Source: Pseudaminobacter soli (ex Li et al. 2025) | Lineage (GTDB): Bacteria > Pseudomonadota > Alphaproteobacteria > Rhizobiales > Rhizobiaceae | Length of the DNA stretch: 46,947 nucleotides | Reading direction: 5' to 3' | Assembly (NCBI RefSeq): GCF_003012705.1 | Contig: NZ_PXYL01000027.1 | Coordinates: 1 to 46,947 of the forward strand | In this document: one piece after another, positions 22,138 to 30,921 of the stretch | How the letters are laid out: each line of letters opens with the position of its first letter | Numbering within the stretch: the first letter of the stretch is position 1 | The notes under the pieces: generated by a model | Told to the model about the DNA's origin: nothing | The model's database searches: none | The model's input: only the letters and a program-made list of their open reading frames with translations | Translations under genes and position numbers: made by a program

Positions 22138-22998
22138 ATGGCCATTGCGCTTGTGCTCGTTCTGATCGTAATCGGCTCAGTCCTTTTCCATGTGCTGAGC
22201 CCCTGGTGGTCGACGCCGATAGCTTCCAACTGGAGCTATATCGACAATACTCTTGTCATAACTTTCTGGATCACCGGAACTGTCTTCGCTGCAGTTGTGC
22301 TGTTCATGGCCTATTGCATCTACCGCTTCCGTCACAAGGAAGGGGTCAAGGCAGACTACGCGCCTGAAAACCGGAAACTTGAATCCTGGCTGACTGTGGT
22401 GACGGCGATCGGCGTCGCGGCGTTGCTGGCGCCTGGGCTTTTCGTCTGGAGCCGCTTCATCACCGTTCCCAAGGACGCCACCGAAGTGGAGGTCGTTGCC
22501 CAGCAATGGCAGTGGAACTTCCGCCTGCCGGGCGTTGACGGCAAGCTCGGCACGTCGAACACGCGCCTTGTCAGCGCGGACAATCCGCTCGGCATCAATC
22601 CCGACGACCCCGACAACAAGAACAACATCATCGTCATCGCAGCAGATCTGCATCTTCCGGTCGGCAAGCCGGTCAACATGGTGATGCGCTCGATCGACGT
22701 GCTGCATGATTTCTACGTGCCGGAGTTCCGCGCGCGCATGGATCTGGTGCCCGGCATGGTCACCCATTTCTGGTTCACGCCAACCAGGACCGGAACATTC
22801 GAGGTGCTCTGCGCCAAGCTCTGCGGTGTCGGCCACGCCTTCATGCGCGGTGTGGTGAAGGTCGATACCGAGCAGGATTATCAGGCGTGGCTGCAGCAAC
22901 AGCAGACCTTTGCCCAGATGAACGCCGCCGCGCAGAAGACCGGGGCGCTCGAGCACCCGGCAGGATCGACAAACGAGGTGGCGGCAAAGGCGAATTAG
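22138..22998 (+). CDS. coxM: Alternative aa3-type cytochrome c oxidase subunit II
   Basis: The 286-residue protein has an N-terminal membrane anchor, a second helix at about 37-60 and another hydrophobic helix, then a periplasmic cupredoxin domain. The CuA ligands are the His in DVLHDFYVPEF and those of CAKLCGVGHAFM (Cys, Cys, His, Met). Between the two Cys the usual Glu, whose side chain helps hold a magnesium ion, is Lys. No cytochrome c domain is fused. GGAGGA seven bases or so before ATG 22138 sets the start. It is first of five co-directional oxidase genes whose order recalls Bradyrhizobium coxMNOP; the symbol rests on that resemblance. Confidence 0.9.
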   Translation: MAIALVLVLIVIGSVLFHVLSPWWSTPIASNWSYIDNTLVITFWITGTVFAAVVLFMAYCIYRFRHKEGVKADYAPENRKLESWLTVVTAIGVAALLAPGLFVWSRFITVPKDATEVEVVAQQWQWNFRLPGVDGKLGTSNTRLVSADNPLGINPDDPDNKNNIIVIAADLHLPVGKPVNMVMRSIDVLHDFYVPEFRARMDLVPGMVTHFWFTPTRTGTFEVLCAKLCGVGHAFMRGVVKVDTEQDYQAWLQQQQTFAQMNAAAQKTGALEHPAGSTNEVAAKAN

Positions 22999-23004
22999 CC
23001 GAGC

Positions 23005-23021
23005 CGGCCGCGAGGCGGCCG
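23005..23021 (+). other. Hairpin between oxidase subunit II and I genes
   Basis: CGGCCGC and GCGGCCG form a perfect seven-base stem with a GAG loop in the 60-base spacer. It may protect or separate the two parts of the message. No T tract follows. Confidence 0.4.
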
Positions 23022-23058
23022 CGCCGGAAGCAGGATCGCTAAAACGAAGAGGTGTTCA

Positions 23059-24831
23059 ATGACCGATGTCACGCCTCAGGAAGCAGAGTTCATCCCGCCC
23101 GCGGAAGTGGCCGAGGTCGAACTCTACCATCCTCACAGCTGGTGGACGAGATATGTCTTCTCGCAGGACGCGAAGGTCATCGCGATCCAATATGCCGGCA
23201 CAGCCATGTCAATCGGCTTCGTCGCGCTCGTCCTGTCCTGGCTGATGCGACTGAAGCTCGGCTTTCCCGACACTTTCTCCTTCATCACCCCCGATGCCTA
23301 TTACCAATTCATGACCATGCACGGCATGATCATGGTCATCTACCTGCTCACCGCGCTGTTCCTCGGCGGCTTCGGCAACTACCTGATCCCGCTGATGGTC
23401 GGCGCGCGCGACATGGTGTTCCCCTATGTCAACATGCTGAGCTACTGGATCTACCTGCTTGCGGTGCTGGTTCTGGTCGCCAGCTTTTTCGCGCCGGGCG
23501 GGCCGACGGGCGCGGGCTGGACCCTCTATCCGCCGCAGGCCATCACCTCGGGCACGCCGGGCGGTGTGAGCTGGGGCATCATACTGATGCTGGTGTCGCT
23601 GATCCTGTTCATCATCGGCTTCACGATGGGCGGCCTCAACTATGTGGTCACCGTGCTGCAGGGGCGCACGCGCGGCATGACGCTGATGCGCCTGCCGCTG
23701 ACCGTGTGGGGCATTTTCACCGCAACCGTGATGGCGCTGCTTGCCTTCCCGGCTCTGTTCGTTGCCTGCGTCATGATGCTGTTCGACCGCGTTGTCGGTT
23801 CCAGCTTCTTCATGCCCGCGGTCGTCGATATGGGCACACCGCTGCCGCATAACGGCGGCAGCCCGCTGCTCTGGCAGCACCTGTTCTGGTTCTTCGGGCA
23901 TCCCGAAGTCTACATCGTCGCCCTGCCCGCCTTCGGCATCGTCTCTGACCTCATTGCCACCCATGCCCGCAAGAATATCTTCGGCTATCGCATGATGGTG
24001 TGGGCGATCATCATCATCGGCGCGCTGAGCTTCGTCGTCTGGGCGCACCACATGTATGTCAGCGGCATGTATCCCTATTTCGGCTTCTTCTTCGCCACCA
24101 CCACGCTGATCATCGCGGTGCCGACGGCGATCAAGGTCTACAACTGGGTTCTGACGCTGTGGAAGGGCGACATCCACCTGACCCTGCCGATGCTGTTTGC
24201 CCTCGCCTTCATCATCACATTCATCAATGGCGGGCTGAGCGGCCTGTTCCTCGGCAATGTGGTGGTCGACGTGCCGCTGTCCGACACGATGTTTGTGGTG
24301 GCGCATTTCCACATGGTGATGGGTGTGGCCCCGGTGCTGGTCGTCTTCGGCGCGATCTATCACTGGTATCCCAAGATCACCGGCCGGATGCTCAACGAGA
24401 CGATGGGCCGGATACACTTCTGGGTCACGTTCCTCGGCACTTACATGATCTTCTTCCCAATGCACTATATCGGCCTGGTCGGCATTCCGCGCCGCTATCC
24501 CGAGCTTGGCGACACGGCCTTCATTCCGCCGTCCGTGCATACGCTGAACGAATTCATCACCATCGCAGCACTCGTGGTCGGCGCCGCGCAGCTGGTGTTC
24601 CTGTTCAATCTCTTCTGGAGCCTGCGCTACGGCAAGGAGGCCGGCGACAACCCATGGCGCGCGACGACCCTCGAATGGCAGACGGCCGGCACGCCTCCGC
24701 CGCATGGCAACTTCGGCAAGGAGCTGCCGGTGGTCTATCGCTGGGCCTATGACTACAGCGTACCCGGCGCACCAGAGGATTTCATTCCGCAGAACGATCC
24801 CAGTCCCCTGACGCAAGGCGGGCCGGCATGA
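23059..24831 (+). CDS. coxN: Alternative aa3-type cytochrome c oxidase subunit I
   Basis: The 590-residue, twelve-helix catalytic subunit has all expected residues: the haem a His in TMHGMIMVIY, the Glu and cross-linked Tyr of GHPEVY with its CuB His, the CuB pair in WAHHMYVSG, and the haem His pair in HFHMVMG. The D-channel region reads GGFGNYLIPLMVGARD, and the K-channel Thr and Lys are in VPTAIKVYNW, so it is an A1-type proton-pumping oxidase. GAAGAGG precedes ATG 23059. The stop overlaps the next start (ATGA). It should reduce oxygen at the inner membrane with electrons from cytochrome c through subunit II. Confidence 0.95.
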   Translation: MTDVTPQEAEFIPPAEVAEVELYHPHSWWTRYVFSQDAKVIAIQYAGTAMSIGFVALVLSWLMRLKLGFPDTFSFITPDAYYQFMTMHGMIMVIYLLTALFLGGFGNYLIPLMVGARDMVFPYVNMLSYWIYLLAVLVLVASFFAPGGPTGAGWTLYPPQAITSGTPGGVSWGIILMLVSLILFIIGFTMGGLNYVVTVLQGRTRGMTLMRLPLTVWGIFTATVMALLAFPALFVACVMMLFDRVVGSSFFMPAVVDMGTPLPHNGGSPLLWQHLFWFFGHPEVYIVALPAFGIVSDLIATHARKNIFGYRMMVWAIIIIGALSFVVWAHHMYVSGMYPYFGFFFATTTLIIAVPTAIKVYNWVLTLWKGDIHLTLPMLFALAFIITFINGGLSGLFLGNVVVDVPLSDTMFVVAHFHMVMGVAPVLVVFGAIYHWYPKITGRMLNETMGRIHFWVTFLGTYMIFFPMHYIGLVGIPRRYPELGDTAFIPPSVHTLNEFITIAALVVGAAQLVFLFNLFWSLRYGKEAGDNPWRATTLEWQTAGTPPPHGNFGKELPVVYRWAYDYSVPGAPEDFIPQNDPSPLTQGGPA

Positions 24832-25532
24832 CCGCAATCCTCATTTTCCTGGCCGCAATACTCGCCATTGTCGGCTGGTGGCTGTCGCGCCAAAGGCTGA
24901 TGTCCAAACCCTGGCTCGAGGCTGGGCCCGTGACGGCCTTCCCGGAAACCGAAGCACCCGATACGCATCCGGCAAAGATCGGGCTCGGCGTATTTATCGC
25001 CGTGGTCAGCGCATTGTTTGCGCTGCTGATCAGCGCCTACCTCATGCGCATGGCCTATGTCGATTGGCAGGCGCCGCCGATGCCGCGCCTGCTGTGGCTC
25101 AACACCGGCACGCTGTTACTGGCGAGCCTTGCGATGCATTGCGCGGTGGTCGCCGCGCATAAAGGGCAGCTCGACAACCTCCGCCTTGCCCTGCTTACCG
25201 CAGGCCTGACCTCGATTGCGTTCCTGGCCGGGCAGTTGCTCGCCTGGCAGGACCTCGCCTCACAGGGCTATTTCGTCACCGAAAACCCGGCCGTCACCTT
25301 CTTTTATCTGCTGACGGCAATGCATGGCCTGCACGTCATCGGCGGGCTGGTGGTGCTGGGCCGGACCAACATCCGGGCGTGGCAGAGCGACAGGACCGCC
25401 GGGCTCGTTCTGTCCGCCGAGCTATGCGCGGTCTACTGGCATGCCTTGCTCATCATCTGGCTGATACTATTTGCCGTGCTGATGGGCTGGGCCGGCAATT
25501 TCATCGACATCTGCCATCGGCTGCTGAGCTAG
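24828..25532 (+). CDS. coxO: Cytochrome c oxidase subunit III-like protein (first of two)
   Basis: This 234-residue protein starts at an ATG overlapping the subunit I stop codon. It has a single N-terminal anchor, a hydrophilic stretch, and then about five helices with subunit III features such as LNTGTLLLASLAMHCAVVAA and FFYLLTAMHGLHVIGGLVVL, ending with the WHALLIIWLILFAVLMGW helix. It is followed by a second subunit III-type gene. The helix count is lower than the seven of full subunit III, which may explain why two such genes are kept. The symbol follows the coxMNOP arrangement. Confidence 0.85.
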   Translation: MTAILIFLAAILAIVGWWLSRQRLMSKPWLEAGPVTAFPETEAPDTHPAKIGLGVFIAVVSALFALLISAYLMRMAYVDWQAPPMPRLLWLNTGTLLLASLAMHCAVVAAHKGQLDNLRLALLTAGLTSIAFLAGQLLAWQDLASQGYFVTENPAVTFFYLLTAMHGLHVIGGLVVLGRTNIRAWQSDRTAGLVLSAELCAVYWHALLIIWLILFAVLMGWAGNFIDICHRLLS

Positions 25533-25545
25533 AAGGAGACGTGGG

Positions 25546-26268
25546 ATGGTCGATACGACGCCTGAACATGCCCCCCACGCAGCGTCGCGGCTGCCGGGAC
25601 TACGGGGCATAGCCGCCGACTGGTCGTCGGACCAGCGGGCTTTCAAGAACGTGTCCTGGGGGAAGGCCATGATCTGGATCTTCCTGCTCAGCGACACCTT
25701 CATCTTTGGCTGCTTCCTGCTCGGCTACATGACGGTCCGCATGTCGACCACGGTGCCGTGGCCGAACACCGCCGAGATCTTTGCGCTGCATATCGCCGGC
25801 CGTGAGGTGCCGCTGCTTCTGATCGCCATAATGACCTTCGTACTCATCTCCTCGAGCGGTACGATGGCGATGGCTGTCAATTTCGGCTACCGGCAGGATC
25901 GCCGGAAGACCGCGGCGCTGATGATTGCAACCGCACTCCTCGGCGCGACGTTCGTCGGCATGCAGGCCTTCGAATGGACCGAACTGATCATGAAAGGCGT
26001 GCGGCCTTGGTCAAACCCGTTCGGCGCGGCGCAATTTGGCCCGGCCTTCTTCATGATCACTGGCTTTCACGGCACGCACGTGACCATCGGCGTGATCTTC
26101 CTTTTGATCATCGCGCGAAAAGTGCTGCGCGGCGACTTCGATCGCGGCGCGCCGGGGTTTTTCACCAGCCGGCGCGGCCGCTACGAAAACGTCGAGATCA
26201 TGGGGCTCTACTGGCACTTCGTCGATCTGGTTTGGGTGTTCATCTTCGCGTTCTTCTATCTTTGGTGA
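25546..26268 (+). CDS. coxP: Cytochrome c oxidase subunit III-like protein (second of two)
   Basis: The 240-residue membrane protein contains the hallmark subunit III segments WIFLLSDTFIFGCFLLGY, FVGMQAFEWTEL and FFMITGFHGTHVTIGVI, and ends in VEIMGLYWHFVDLVWVFIF. It resembles bacterial subunit III more closely than the preceding gene does. AAGGAGA before ATG 25546 sets the start; the gap to the previous gene is 13 bases. Subunit III stabilises the proton uptake path and turnover of subunit I. The tandem presence of two paralogs is the feature that ties this operon to coxMNOP-type alternative oxidases. Confidence 0.9.
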   Translation: MVDTTPEHAPHAASRLPGLRGIAADWSSDQRAFKNVSWGKAMIWIFLLSDTFIFGCFLLGYMTVRMSTTVPWPNTAEIFALHIAGREVPLLLIAIMTFVLISSSGTMAMAVNFGYRQDRRKTAALMIATALLGATFVGMQAFEWTELIMKGVRPWSNPFGAAQFGPAFFMITGFHGTHVTIGVIFLLIIARKVLRGDFDRGAPGFFTSRRGRYENVEIMGLYWHFVDLVWVFIFAFFYLW

Positions 26269-26277
26269 GGTGGAGCG

Positions 26278-26661
26278 ATGGCACAGGCAGAGGCGCAGGA
26301 TCGGGGGCTTGAGGTACAGGTCGCTCACGCGCCGGCGGCAACGCACGCCGAGGGCCAGCAGCATCCGATCAAGCTCTATCTCGTCGTCTGGGGCTGGTTG
26401 TTCATATTGAGCACCTGCTCCTATGCGGTCGACTATTTCAACCTGCAGGGCTATCTGCGCTGGACGCTGATAGTCGTCCTGATGCTGCTGAAGGCCGGAC
26501 TGATCGTCGCGATCTTCATGCACATGGCGTGGGAGCGGCTTGCGCTCGCCTATGCAATCTTGGTGCCGCCGCTCTTGATGCTGGTCTTCCTGACCATCAT
26601 GGCGCTGGAGTCCGACTACACCTGGCTGACCCGGATTCTGTCATTCAGCATGGTGCAATAG
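26278..26661 (+). CDS. Cytochrome c oxidase subunit IV family protein
   Basis: The 127-residue protein has a hydrophilic, His-containing N-terminus of about 35 residues and three membrane helices: YLVVWGWLFILSTCSYAVDY, TLIVVLMLLKAGLIVAIFMH and YAILVPPLLMLVFLTIMAL. The middle helix with KAGLIVAIFMHM is the signature of the prokaryotic subunit IV family (as in CtaF/CyoD types), which aids assembly of the oxidase. It starts nine bases after the second subunit III gene with a GAGGTGGAG ribosome site, closing the operon. It is convergent with the following LysR gene. Confidence 0.9.
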   Translation: MAQAEAQDRGLEVQVAHAPAATHAEGQQHPIKLYLVVWGWLFILSTCSYAVDYFNLQGYLRWTLIVVLMLLKAGLIVAIFMHMAWERLALAYAILVPPLLMLVFLTIMALESDYTWLTRILSFSMVQ

Positions 26662-26694
26662 GTGTGGCCAAAGGCTGCTGGTCGGCTTGGCCGG

Positions 26695-27612
26695 TCAAAT
26701 CCGGGGGAGCGATTCCTGCCGGCTGGCTATCGAAACGATCCAGCTGCGAAGCTCTGCCCCCAGCGGCTTTTCCAATGCCGAGCGATCCCAGGCGAGGAAA
26801 TAGGGAAAGGGTAGCCGCATCGGCAGGTTGAAGGGCACCACCAGGCGACCCGAGGCGATATCTTCAGCAGCCATCGACAATTGCGCCAGCACGAAGCCGC
26901 GGCCATTGATTGCCGCATCGATAGCCGCGCTCGATAATGAGAAGGCCACCTCGCCTGCCGCCCGGCGGTACTTCTCGCCGATGCTTGCCGCCCATTCCGC
27001 CCATGTCGGCGGTGAGCGGTGGTCTTTCGCCCATTCGATGCCCAGCAGCGGGCGCTCCAGGATATCGGCCGGCTTGCGCAGCGGCTGACGCTCCAGCAGT
27101 GCGGGCGAACAGGCGGGAACCACCCAGTCCGTGAACAGCTCCGTATAGTAGACGTAGTCGCGGATCTTGGTGCCATAGGAGATGCGGAAATCGACCTGCT
27201 CCTCGCCGAGGCGCGGTTCGACTTCAGCGCCGATCAACCGCACGGTTACGCCGGTATGGCGTGCCTGCCAATCGAAAAGCTGCGGCGCCAGCCATTTGCT
27301 GGCGAGCGAAGGCAGGCATGAAATCGTGAGCGCTCCTTCCGAGCGCGCGCGCTCCAGCGCTTCCTGCGCGCCACGGATATGATCAAAGCCGACCGAAATG
27401 TCGGCGTGGTACATGCGCCCCCAGGAGGTCAGCTTCACGGTCCGACCGCGCCGCTCCAGCAATTGCAGGCCAAGCGCCTCTTCTGCCTTGCGAATCTGCT
27501 GGCTGACGGCGCCTGGAGAGACGCCGAGTTCCTCCGCCGCACCCGTCACGCTGCCGATCCGACCGAAAGCCTCGAAGGCCTGTATTGCGCGCAAGGGAGG
27601 CGATTTCGTCAT
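26695..27612 (-). CDS. LysR-family regulator, GcvA-like
   Basis: The 305-residue product starts with the GcvA-type helix-turn-helix (PPLRAIQAFEAFGRIGSVTGAA, broken by ELGVSPGAVSQQIRKAEEAL) and continues with an effector domain containing VDFRISYGT and a GRGFVLAQLSMAAEDIASG segment typical of that branch. It is divergent from the Rieske oxygenase gene, 123 bases away, and a T-N11-A dyad lies just upstream of its own start, so it probably controls the oxygenase-transporter operon and itself. The ligand would then be the substrate taken up by the ABC system or its product. Confidence 0.92.
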   Translation of the reverse strand: MTKSPPLRAIQAFEAFGRIGSVTGAAEELGVSPGAVSQQIRKAEEALGLQLLERRGRTVKLTSWGRMYHADISVGFDHIRGAQEALERARSEGALTISCLPSLASKWLAPQLFDWQARHTGVTVRLIGAEVEPRLGEEQVDFRISYGTKIRDYVYYTELFTDWVVPACSPALLERQPLRKPADILERPLLGIEWAKDHRSPPTWAEWAASIGEKYRRAAGEVAFSLSSAAIDAAINGRGFVLAQLSMAAEDIASGRLVVPFNLPMRLPFPYFLAWDRSALEKPLGAELRSWIVSIASRQESLPRI

Positions 27613-27632
27613 GACAATCCAAACTGCTTTAC

Positions 27633-27647
27633 TTTAGTTTTTCTAAA
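27633..27647. promoter_or_regulatory. LysR-type T-N11-A dyad (TTTAG-N5-CTAAA)
   Basis: TTTAG, five T and CTAAA make a perfect palindromic pair of arms containing the T-N11-A core of LysR operators. It lies 21 bases upstream of the regulator's start and 89 bases before the oxygenase start. This suits combined autoregulation and target control. It is two bases shorter than the Irr box consensus, so an Irr site is less likely. Confidence 0.5.
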
Positions 27648-27735
27648 ATAGAACGCAGGTGCAAGCCCTTTTTGCGCGACTGCCGCAGCATTAGCCTTCC
27701 CCCACTTAGACGAGGTCTCGAGGGAGGAAGCGGCC

Positions 27736-28776
27736 ATGTTTCTGAGGAATTGCTGGTACGTTGCCGCGTGTGATCACGAGGTCGGCCAAAACGAGCTGAA
27801 ACCGGTGAAGGTATTGGGCGAGGAAATCGTTCTCTACCGCAAGTCGGACGGCATCGTGGCCGCGCTCGAAGATGCCTGCCCGCACCGCAAGCTTCCGCTG
27901 TCGATGGGCCGCATCAAGGGCGACAATGTCGAGTGCGGCTATCACGGGCTGACTTTCGACTGCACGGGCACCTGCACCCGCGTGCCCGGCGCCGAGAAGA
28001 TCCCGCATGTGGCACAGGTGCGCAGCTATTCGATTGCCCAGCGCTACGGCTTGCTCTGGATCTGGATGGGCGACGCCGAGAAGGCCGATCCGGCGAAAAT
28101 CTTCGAGGTCGAGCATTGGGGCGACCCCGCCTGGGGTGTCAATCGCGGCGAGTCGATGACGCTCGACTGCAACTACCTTTACATGACCGACAACCTGCTC
28201 GACCCGTCGCACGTGGCCTGGGTGCACCAGAGTTCTTTCGGCAATGCCGCGGCCGAGGAAGCCCCTCTCGAAACCACGGTCGGCGAAGACGGCGTCACCG
28301 TCTGGCGCTGGATGATCGACGTGGAGCCCGCTCCGTTCTACGCGCCCTACCTCAAATTCTCCGGCAATTGCGACCGTAAACAGCACTACGAGGTGCGCTA
28401 TCCCAGCCATGCCATCATCAAGGCGATCTTCGTGCCCGCCAACACCGGCGGGGAAGGTAAGCCCTACCATGAAGATGTCTTCCTCATGGATAGCTACAAC
28501 TTCATGACCCCGGTCGATGAGGGCCACACCAAATACTACTGGTTTCAGATGCGCAATTTCGCGCCTGACGACGAGGAGGTCTCGCGCCAGTTCGCGAAGT
28601 CGGTGCGCGGCGCCTTCGATGAGGATCGCGTCGTGCTCAATGCGGTGCAGAAGGGCATGGCCAACATGCGCACGCCCAATCTCGACCTGAAGATCGACGT
28701 CGGCCCGCTCCGGTACCGTCGCAACCTGGCCAAGCTGATCGCAGCCGAAGAACAGCAACTGGCGGCGGCCGAATGA
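27736..28776 (+). CDS. Rieske non-haem iron oxygenase, VanA-like
   Basis: The 346-residue alpha subunit has a Rieske [2Fe-2S] site with ligands Cys48, His50, Cys67 and His70 (CPHR and CGYHG), and a mononuclear iron site with Asp156, His159 and His164 in DNLLDPSHVAWVHQ. The opening FLRNCWYVAACDHEV is typical of the vanillate O-demethylase branch, whose members hydroxylate or demethylate aromatic ethers, and also act on other small substrates. GGGAGGA precedes ATG 27736. The reductase gene overlaps its stop codon and a polar amino acid ABC transporter follows, so the real substrate may be a polar amino or betaine-like compound rather than vanillate. The substrate is not deducible here. Confidence 0.92.
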   Translation: MFLRNCWYVAACDHEVGQNELKPVKVLGEEIVLYRKSDGIVAALEDACPHRKLPLSMGRIKGDNVECGYHGLTFDCTGTCTRVPGAEKIPHVAQVRSYSIAQRYGLLWIWMGDAEKADPAKIFEVEHWGDPAWGVNRGESMTLDCNYLYMTDNLLDPSHVAWVHQSSFGNAAAEEAPLETTVGEDGVTVWRWMIDVEPAPFYAPYLKFSGNCDRKQHYEVRYPSHAIIKAIFVPANTGGEGKPYHEDVFLMDSYNFMTPVDEGHTKYYWFQMRNFAPDDEEVSRQFAKSVRGAFDEDRVVLNAVQKGMANMRTPNLDLKIDVGPLRYRRNLAKLIAAEEQQLAAAE

Positions 28777-29888
28777 ACGCCTTCGCCACACCGGCCAGCA
28801 CAAGCAGAAGCCGGTTTCGTGAGCTGAAGGTTGTGGCGAAGGTGCGCGAAAGCAGCATCATCACATCCTTTCATCTCGAACCGGTCGAACCGGAAGGCTG
28901 GCGCCCTTTCGAAGCCGGGCAGTTCCTCGTGTTCCGGATTCCGGTGCGGGACGGCAAGGATTTCGTGCTGCGGAACTACAGCGTCTCCAGCTCGCCGGAA
29001 CGGACCAATGGCTATCGCATCACGGTCAAACGCGAGGCGGCGCCTGCCGAAGGGCTGCCGGATGGGCTGGGTTCCTGCCACCTCCATGACCGGATCAAGG
29101 TCGGCGACGTGCTTACAGCCGAAGGGCCACGCGGCGACTTCGTGCTCGACCGGCAAAGTAGCCGTCCCGTCGTTCTGCTCAGCGGCGGCGTCGGGCTGAC
29201 GCCGCTCGTCTCAATGCTGCAGGCGCTCGCTGCCACCGACCGCCGGGTATTCTTCATCCACGCCTGCGACAATGGCGAGGTGCATGCGCTGCGCGACGAG
29301 GTCGAGGCGCTGGCAGCCTCGCGGCCAGGGATGACCGCGCATTTCTGCTACCGTTTTCCGACGGAAGCGGACCGAGCCGCCGGCGGCTATGAAAGCGAAG
29401 GCGTGGTCACGCGCGAATTGCTGCAAAGCCTGCTGTCGCTCGACGACTACGACTTTTATCTCTGCGGGCCTTCGCCCTTCATGCAGGCCGTGCACGGCAT
29501 CTTGCGCGAGCTCGGCGTGGCTCGCCAGCGCATTGCCTACGAGTTCTTCGGCCCGGCGACGCTGCTGGAGCTTGCGGTTGCGCCGGCACCATCGCAAGCA
29601 TTGCCGACAACGCCGATCGTAGCATCTACCGATGCCGTAACCGTGGAATTCCGCAGGTCCGGCCGCAAGGCCGTGTGGGATCCGGTGGCCGAGTCGCTTC
29701 TCGCCTTCGCCGAAGAACAGGGTCTGGCGCCCGAATTCAGTTGCCGGGCCGGCGTCTGCGGCACCTGCAAGTCGCATCTGCTCGCCGGCGAAGTCGTCTA
29801 TTTCGAAGAGCCGCTCGACGATCTCGCCGCCGGCGAGGTGCTGTTGTGCTGCTCCAAGCCGCAAGGGCCGATCGTCTTGGACATGTGA
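28773..29888 (+). CDS. Oxygenase reductase: FAD/NAD(P)H module with C-terminal [2Fe-2S] ferredoxin
   Basis: The ATG overlaps the oxygenase stop codon (ATGA). The 371-residue protein starts with an FAD-binding barrel (RNYSVSSSPE at about 69), followed by the nucleotide-binding part (LLSGGVGLTPLVSML, FYLCGPSPFMQAV), a variable linker at about 268-290, and a plant-type ferredoxin domain with Cys324, Cys329 and Cys332 in CRAGVCGTC plus a late CC pair. The order flavin, nucleotide, iron-sulfur resembles reductases of glycine-betaine, carnitine and related Rieske oxygenases rather than a short VanB. It should pass electrons from NAD(P)H to the oxygenase. Confidence 0.92.
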   Translation: MNAFATPASTSRSRFRELKVVAKVRESSIITSFHLEPVEPEGWRPFEAGQFLVFRIPVRDGKDFVLRNYSVSSSPERTNGYRITVKREAAPAEGLPDGLGSCHLHDRIKVGDVLTAEGPRGDFVLDRQSSRPVVLLSGGVGLTPLVSMLQALAATDRRVFFIHACDNGEVHALRDEVEALAASRPGMTAHFCYRFPTEADRAAGGYESEGVVTRELLQSLLSLDDYDFYLCGPSPFMQAVHGILRELGVARQRIAYEFFGPATLLELAVAPAPSQALPTTPIVASTDAVTVEFRRSGRKAVWDPVAESLLAFAEEQGLAPEFSCRAGVCGTCKSHLLAGEVVYFEEPLDDLAAGEVLLCCSKPQGPIVLDM

Positions 29889-29945
29889 CGGACCCGGCCC
29901 GCAATACGAACTCCAGGCAGAAACCCAGAGAACGGAAGCATAGGC

Positions 29946-30848
29946 GTGGACAAATCGGTCGATGAATCTTCGAAGCATAGGCGCGACTACGCCCTACCCC
30001 CGCAGGTGTCGCCCCTTGCTTCACTGCCAGTGCAGCCGACTGTGCCGGCCACACCGATCGTGCAGCCCCACATGACGCCGAGGTCGACCCCGGCCATCGA
30101 GGTGATCGATCTGCACAAGCGTTTCGGCCAGCTCGAAGTGCTGAGCGGAGTCGGCCTCTCAGCGAGTGCCGGCGAGGTTGTGTCCATGATCGGCTCGTCC
30201 GGTTCCGGCAAAAGCACCTTCCTGCGCTGCATAAACCTGCTCGAACAGCCGAACGACGGCCGCATCATCGTCGACGGCGAAGAGATCAGGATGAAACGCA
30301 CCTCGGGCGGAGGCGCACTGCCCGCAGACATGCGCCAGGTCGAGCGCATCCGCGCCCGCGTCGGCATGGTTTTCCAGAGCTTCAATCTCTGGCCGCACAT
30401 GACTGTGCTCGAAAACATCATCGAAGCGCCGGTGCATGTGCTCAAGGAGCCCCGCGACGAAGCGGTAGACCGCGCCCATGCGCTGCTGAAGAAGGTCGGG
30501 CTTTCCGAGAAGCATGGCCAATATCCGGGCCAGTTGTCGGGCGGCCAGCAGCAGCGCGCGGCAATCGCCCGCACGCTCGCCATGCGGCCGAAGGTGATCC
30601 TGCTCGACGAGCCGACCTCGGCCCTCGATCCCGAACTTGTCGGCGAGGTGCTGCGCGTCATCCGGCAGCTCGCGGATGAAGGCAATACGATGATCCTCGT
30701 GACGCATGAAATGCAGTTCGCGCGCGAGGTGTCCCACAAGATCCTCTTCCTCCACCGCGGCAAGGTGGAGGAGGAGGGAGCGCCGGCTGAGATGTTCACC
30801 AATCCACGTTCCGAACGTCTGCGTCAGTTCCTGGCAAGGACACTCTAG
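29946..30848 (+). CDS. ABC transporter ATP-binding protein, polar amino acid/opine type
   Basis: The ATPase has Walker A GSSGSGKST, the signature LSGGQQQR, Walker B ILLDEPTSALDPE and the switch His in LVTHEMQF. The insertion around GGGALPADMRQVERIR before the Q loop is typical of the HisP/OccP branch for polar amino acids and opines. The frame starts at GTG 29946, giving a Pro-rich extension of about 42 residues; an ATG at 30072 would give a standard-length enzyme, and neither has a convincing ribosome binding site. It lies 57 bases after the reductase gene, and the binding protein and permease genes follow, so one operon is likely. Confidence 0.9.
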   Translation: MDKSVDESSKHRRDYALPPQVSPLASLPVQPTVPATPIVQPHMTPRSTPAIEVIDLHKRFGQLEVLSGVGLSASAGEVVSMIGSSGSGKSTFLRCINLLEQPNDGRIIVDGEEIRMKRTSGGGALPADMRQVERIRARVGMVFQSFNLWPHMTVLENIIEAPVHVLKEPRDEAVDRAHALLKKVGLSEKHGQYPGQLSGGQQQRAAIARTLAMRPKVILLDEPTSALDPELVGEVLRVIRQLADEGNTMILVTHEMQFAREVSHKILFLHRGKVEEEGAPAEMFTNPRSERLRQFLARTL

Positions 30849-30921
30849 GGCGCGCCACCAAGGAGCAGCGGGCCACCGGCACGATGCAAACCCAATAAGT
30901 TCAACAAAGGGGAACACATAA

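Noticed and set aside
27633-27647. Irr (ICE) box in front of the Rieske oxygenase
   Set aside because: The arms match in part, but the dyad spans 15 rather than 17 bases and the neighbours are not iron genes; a LysR site fits better.
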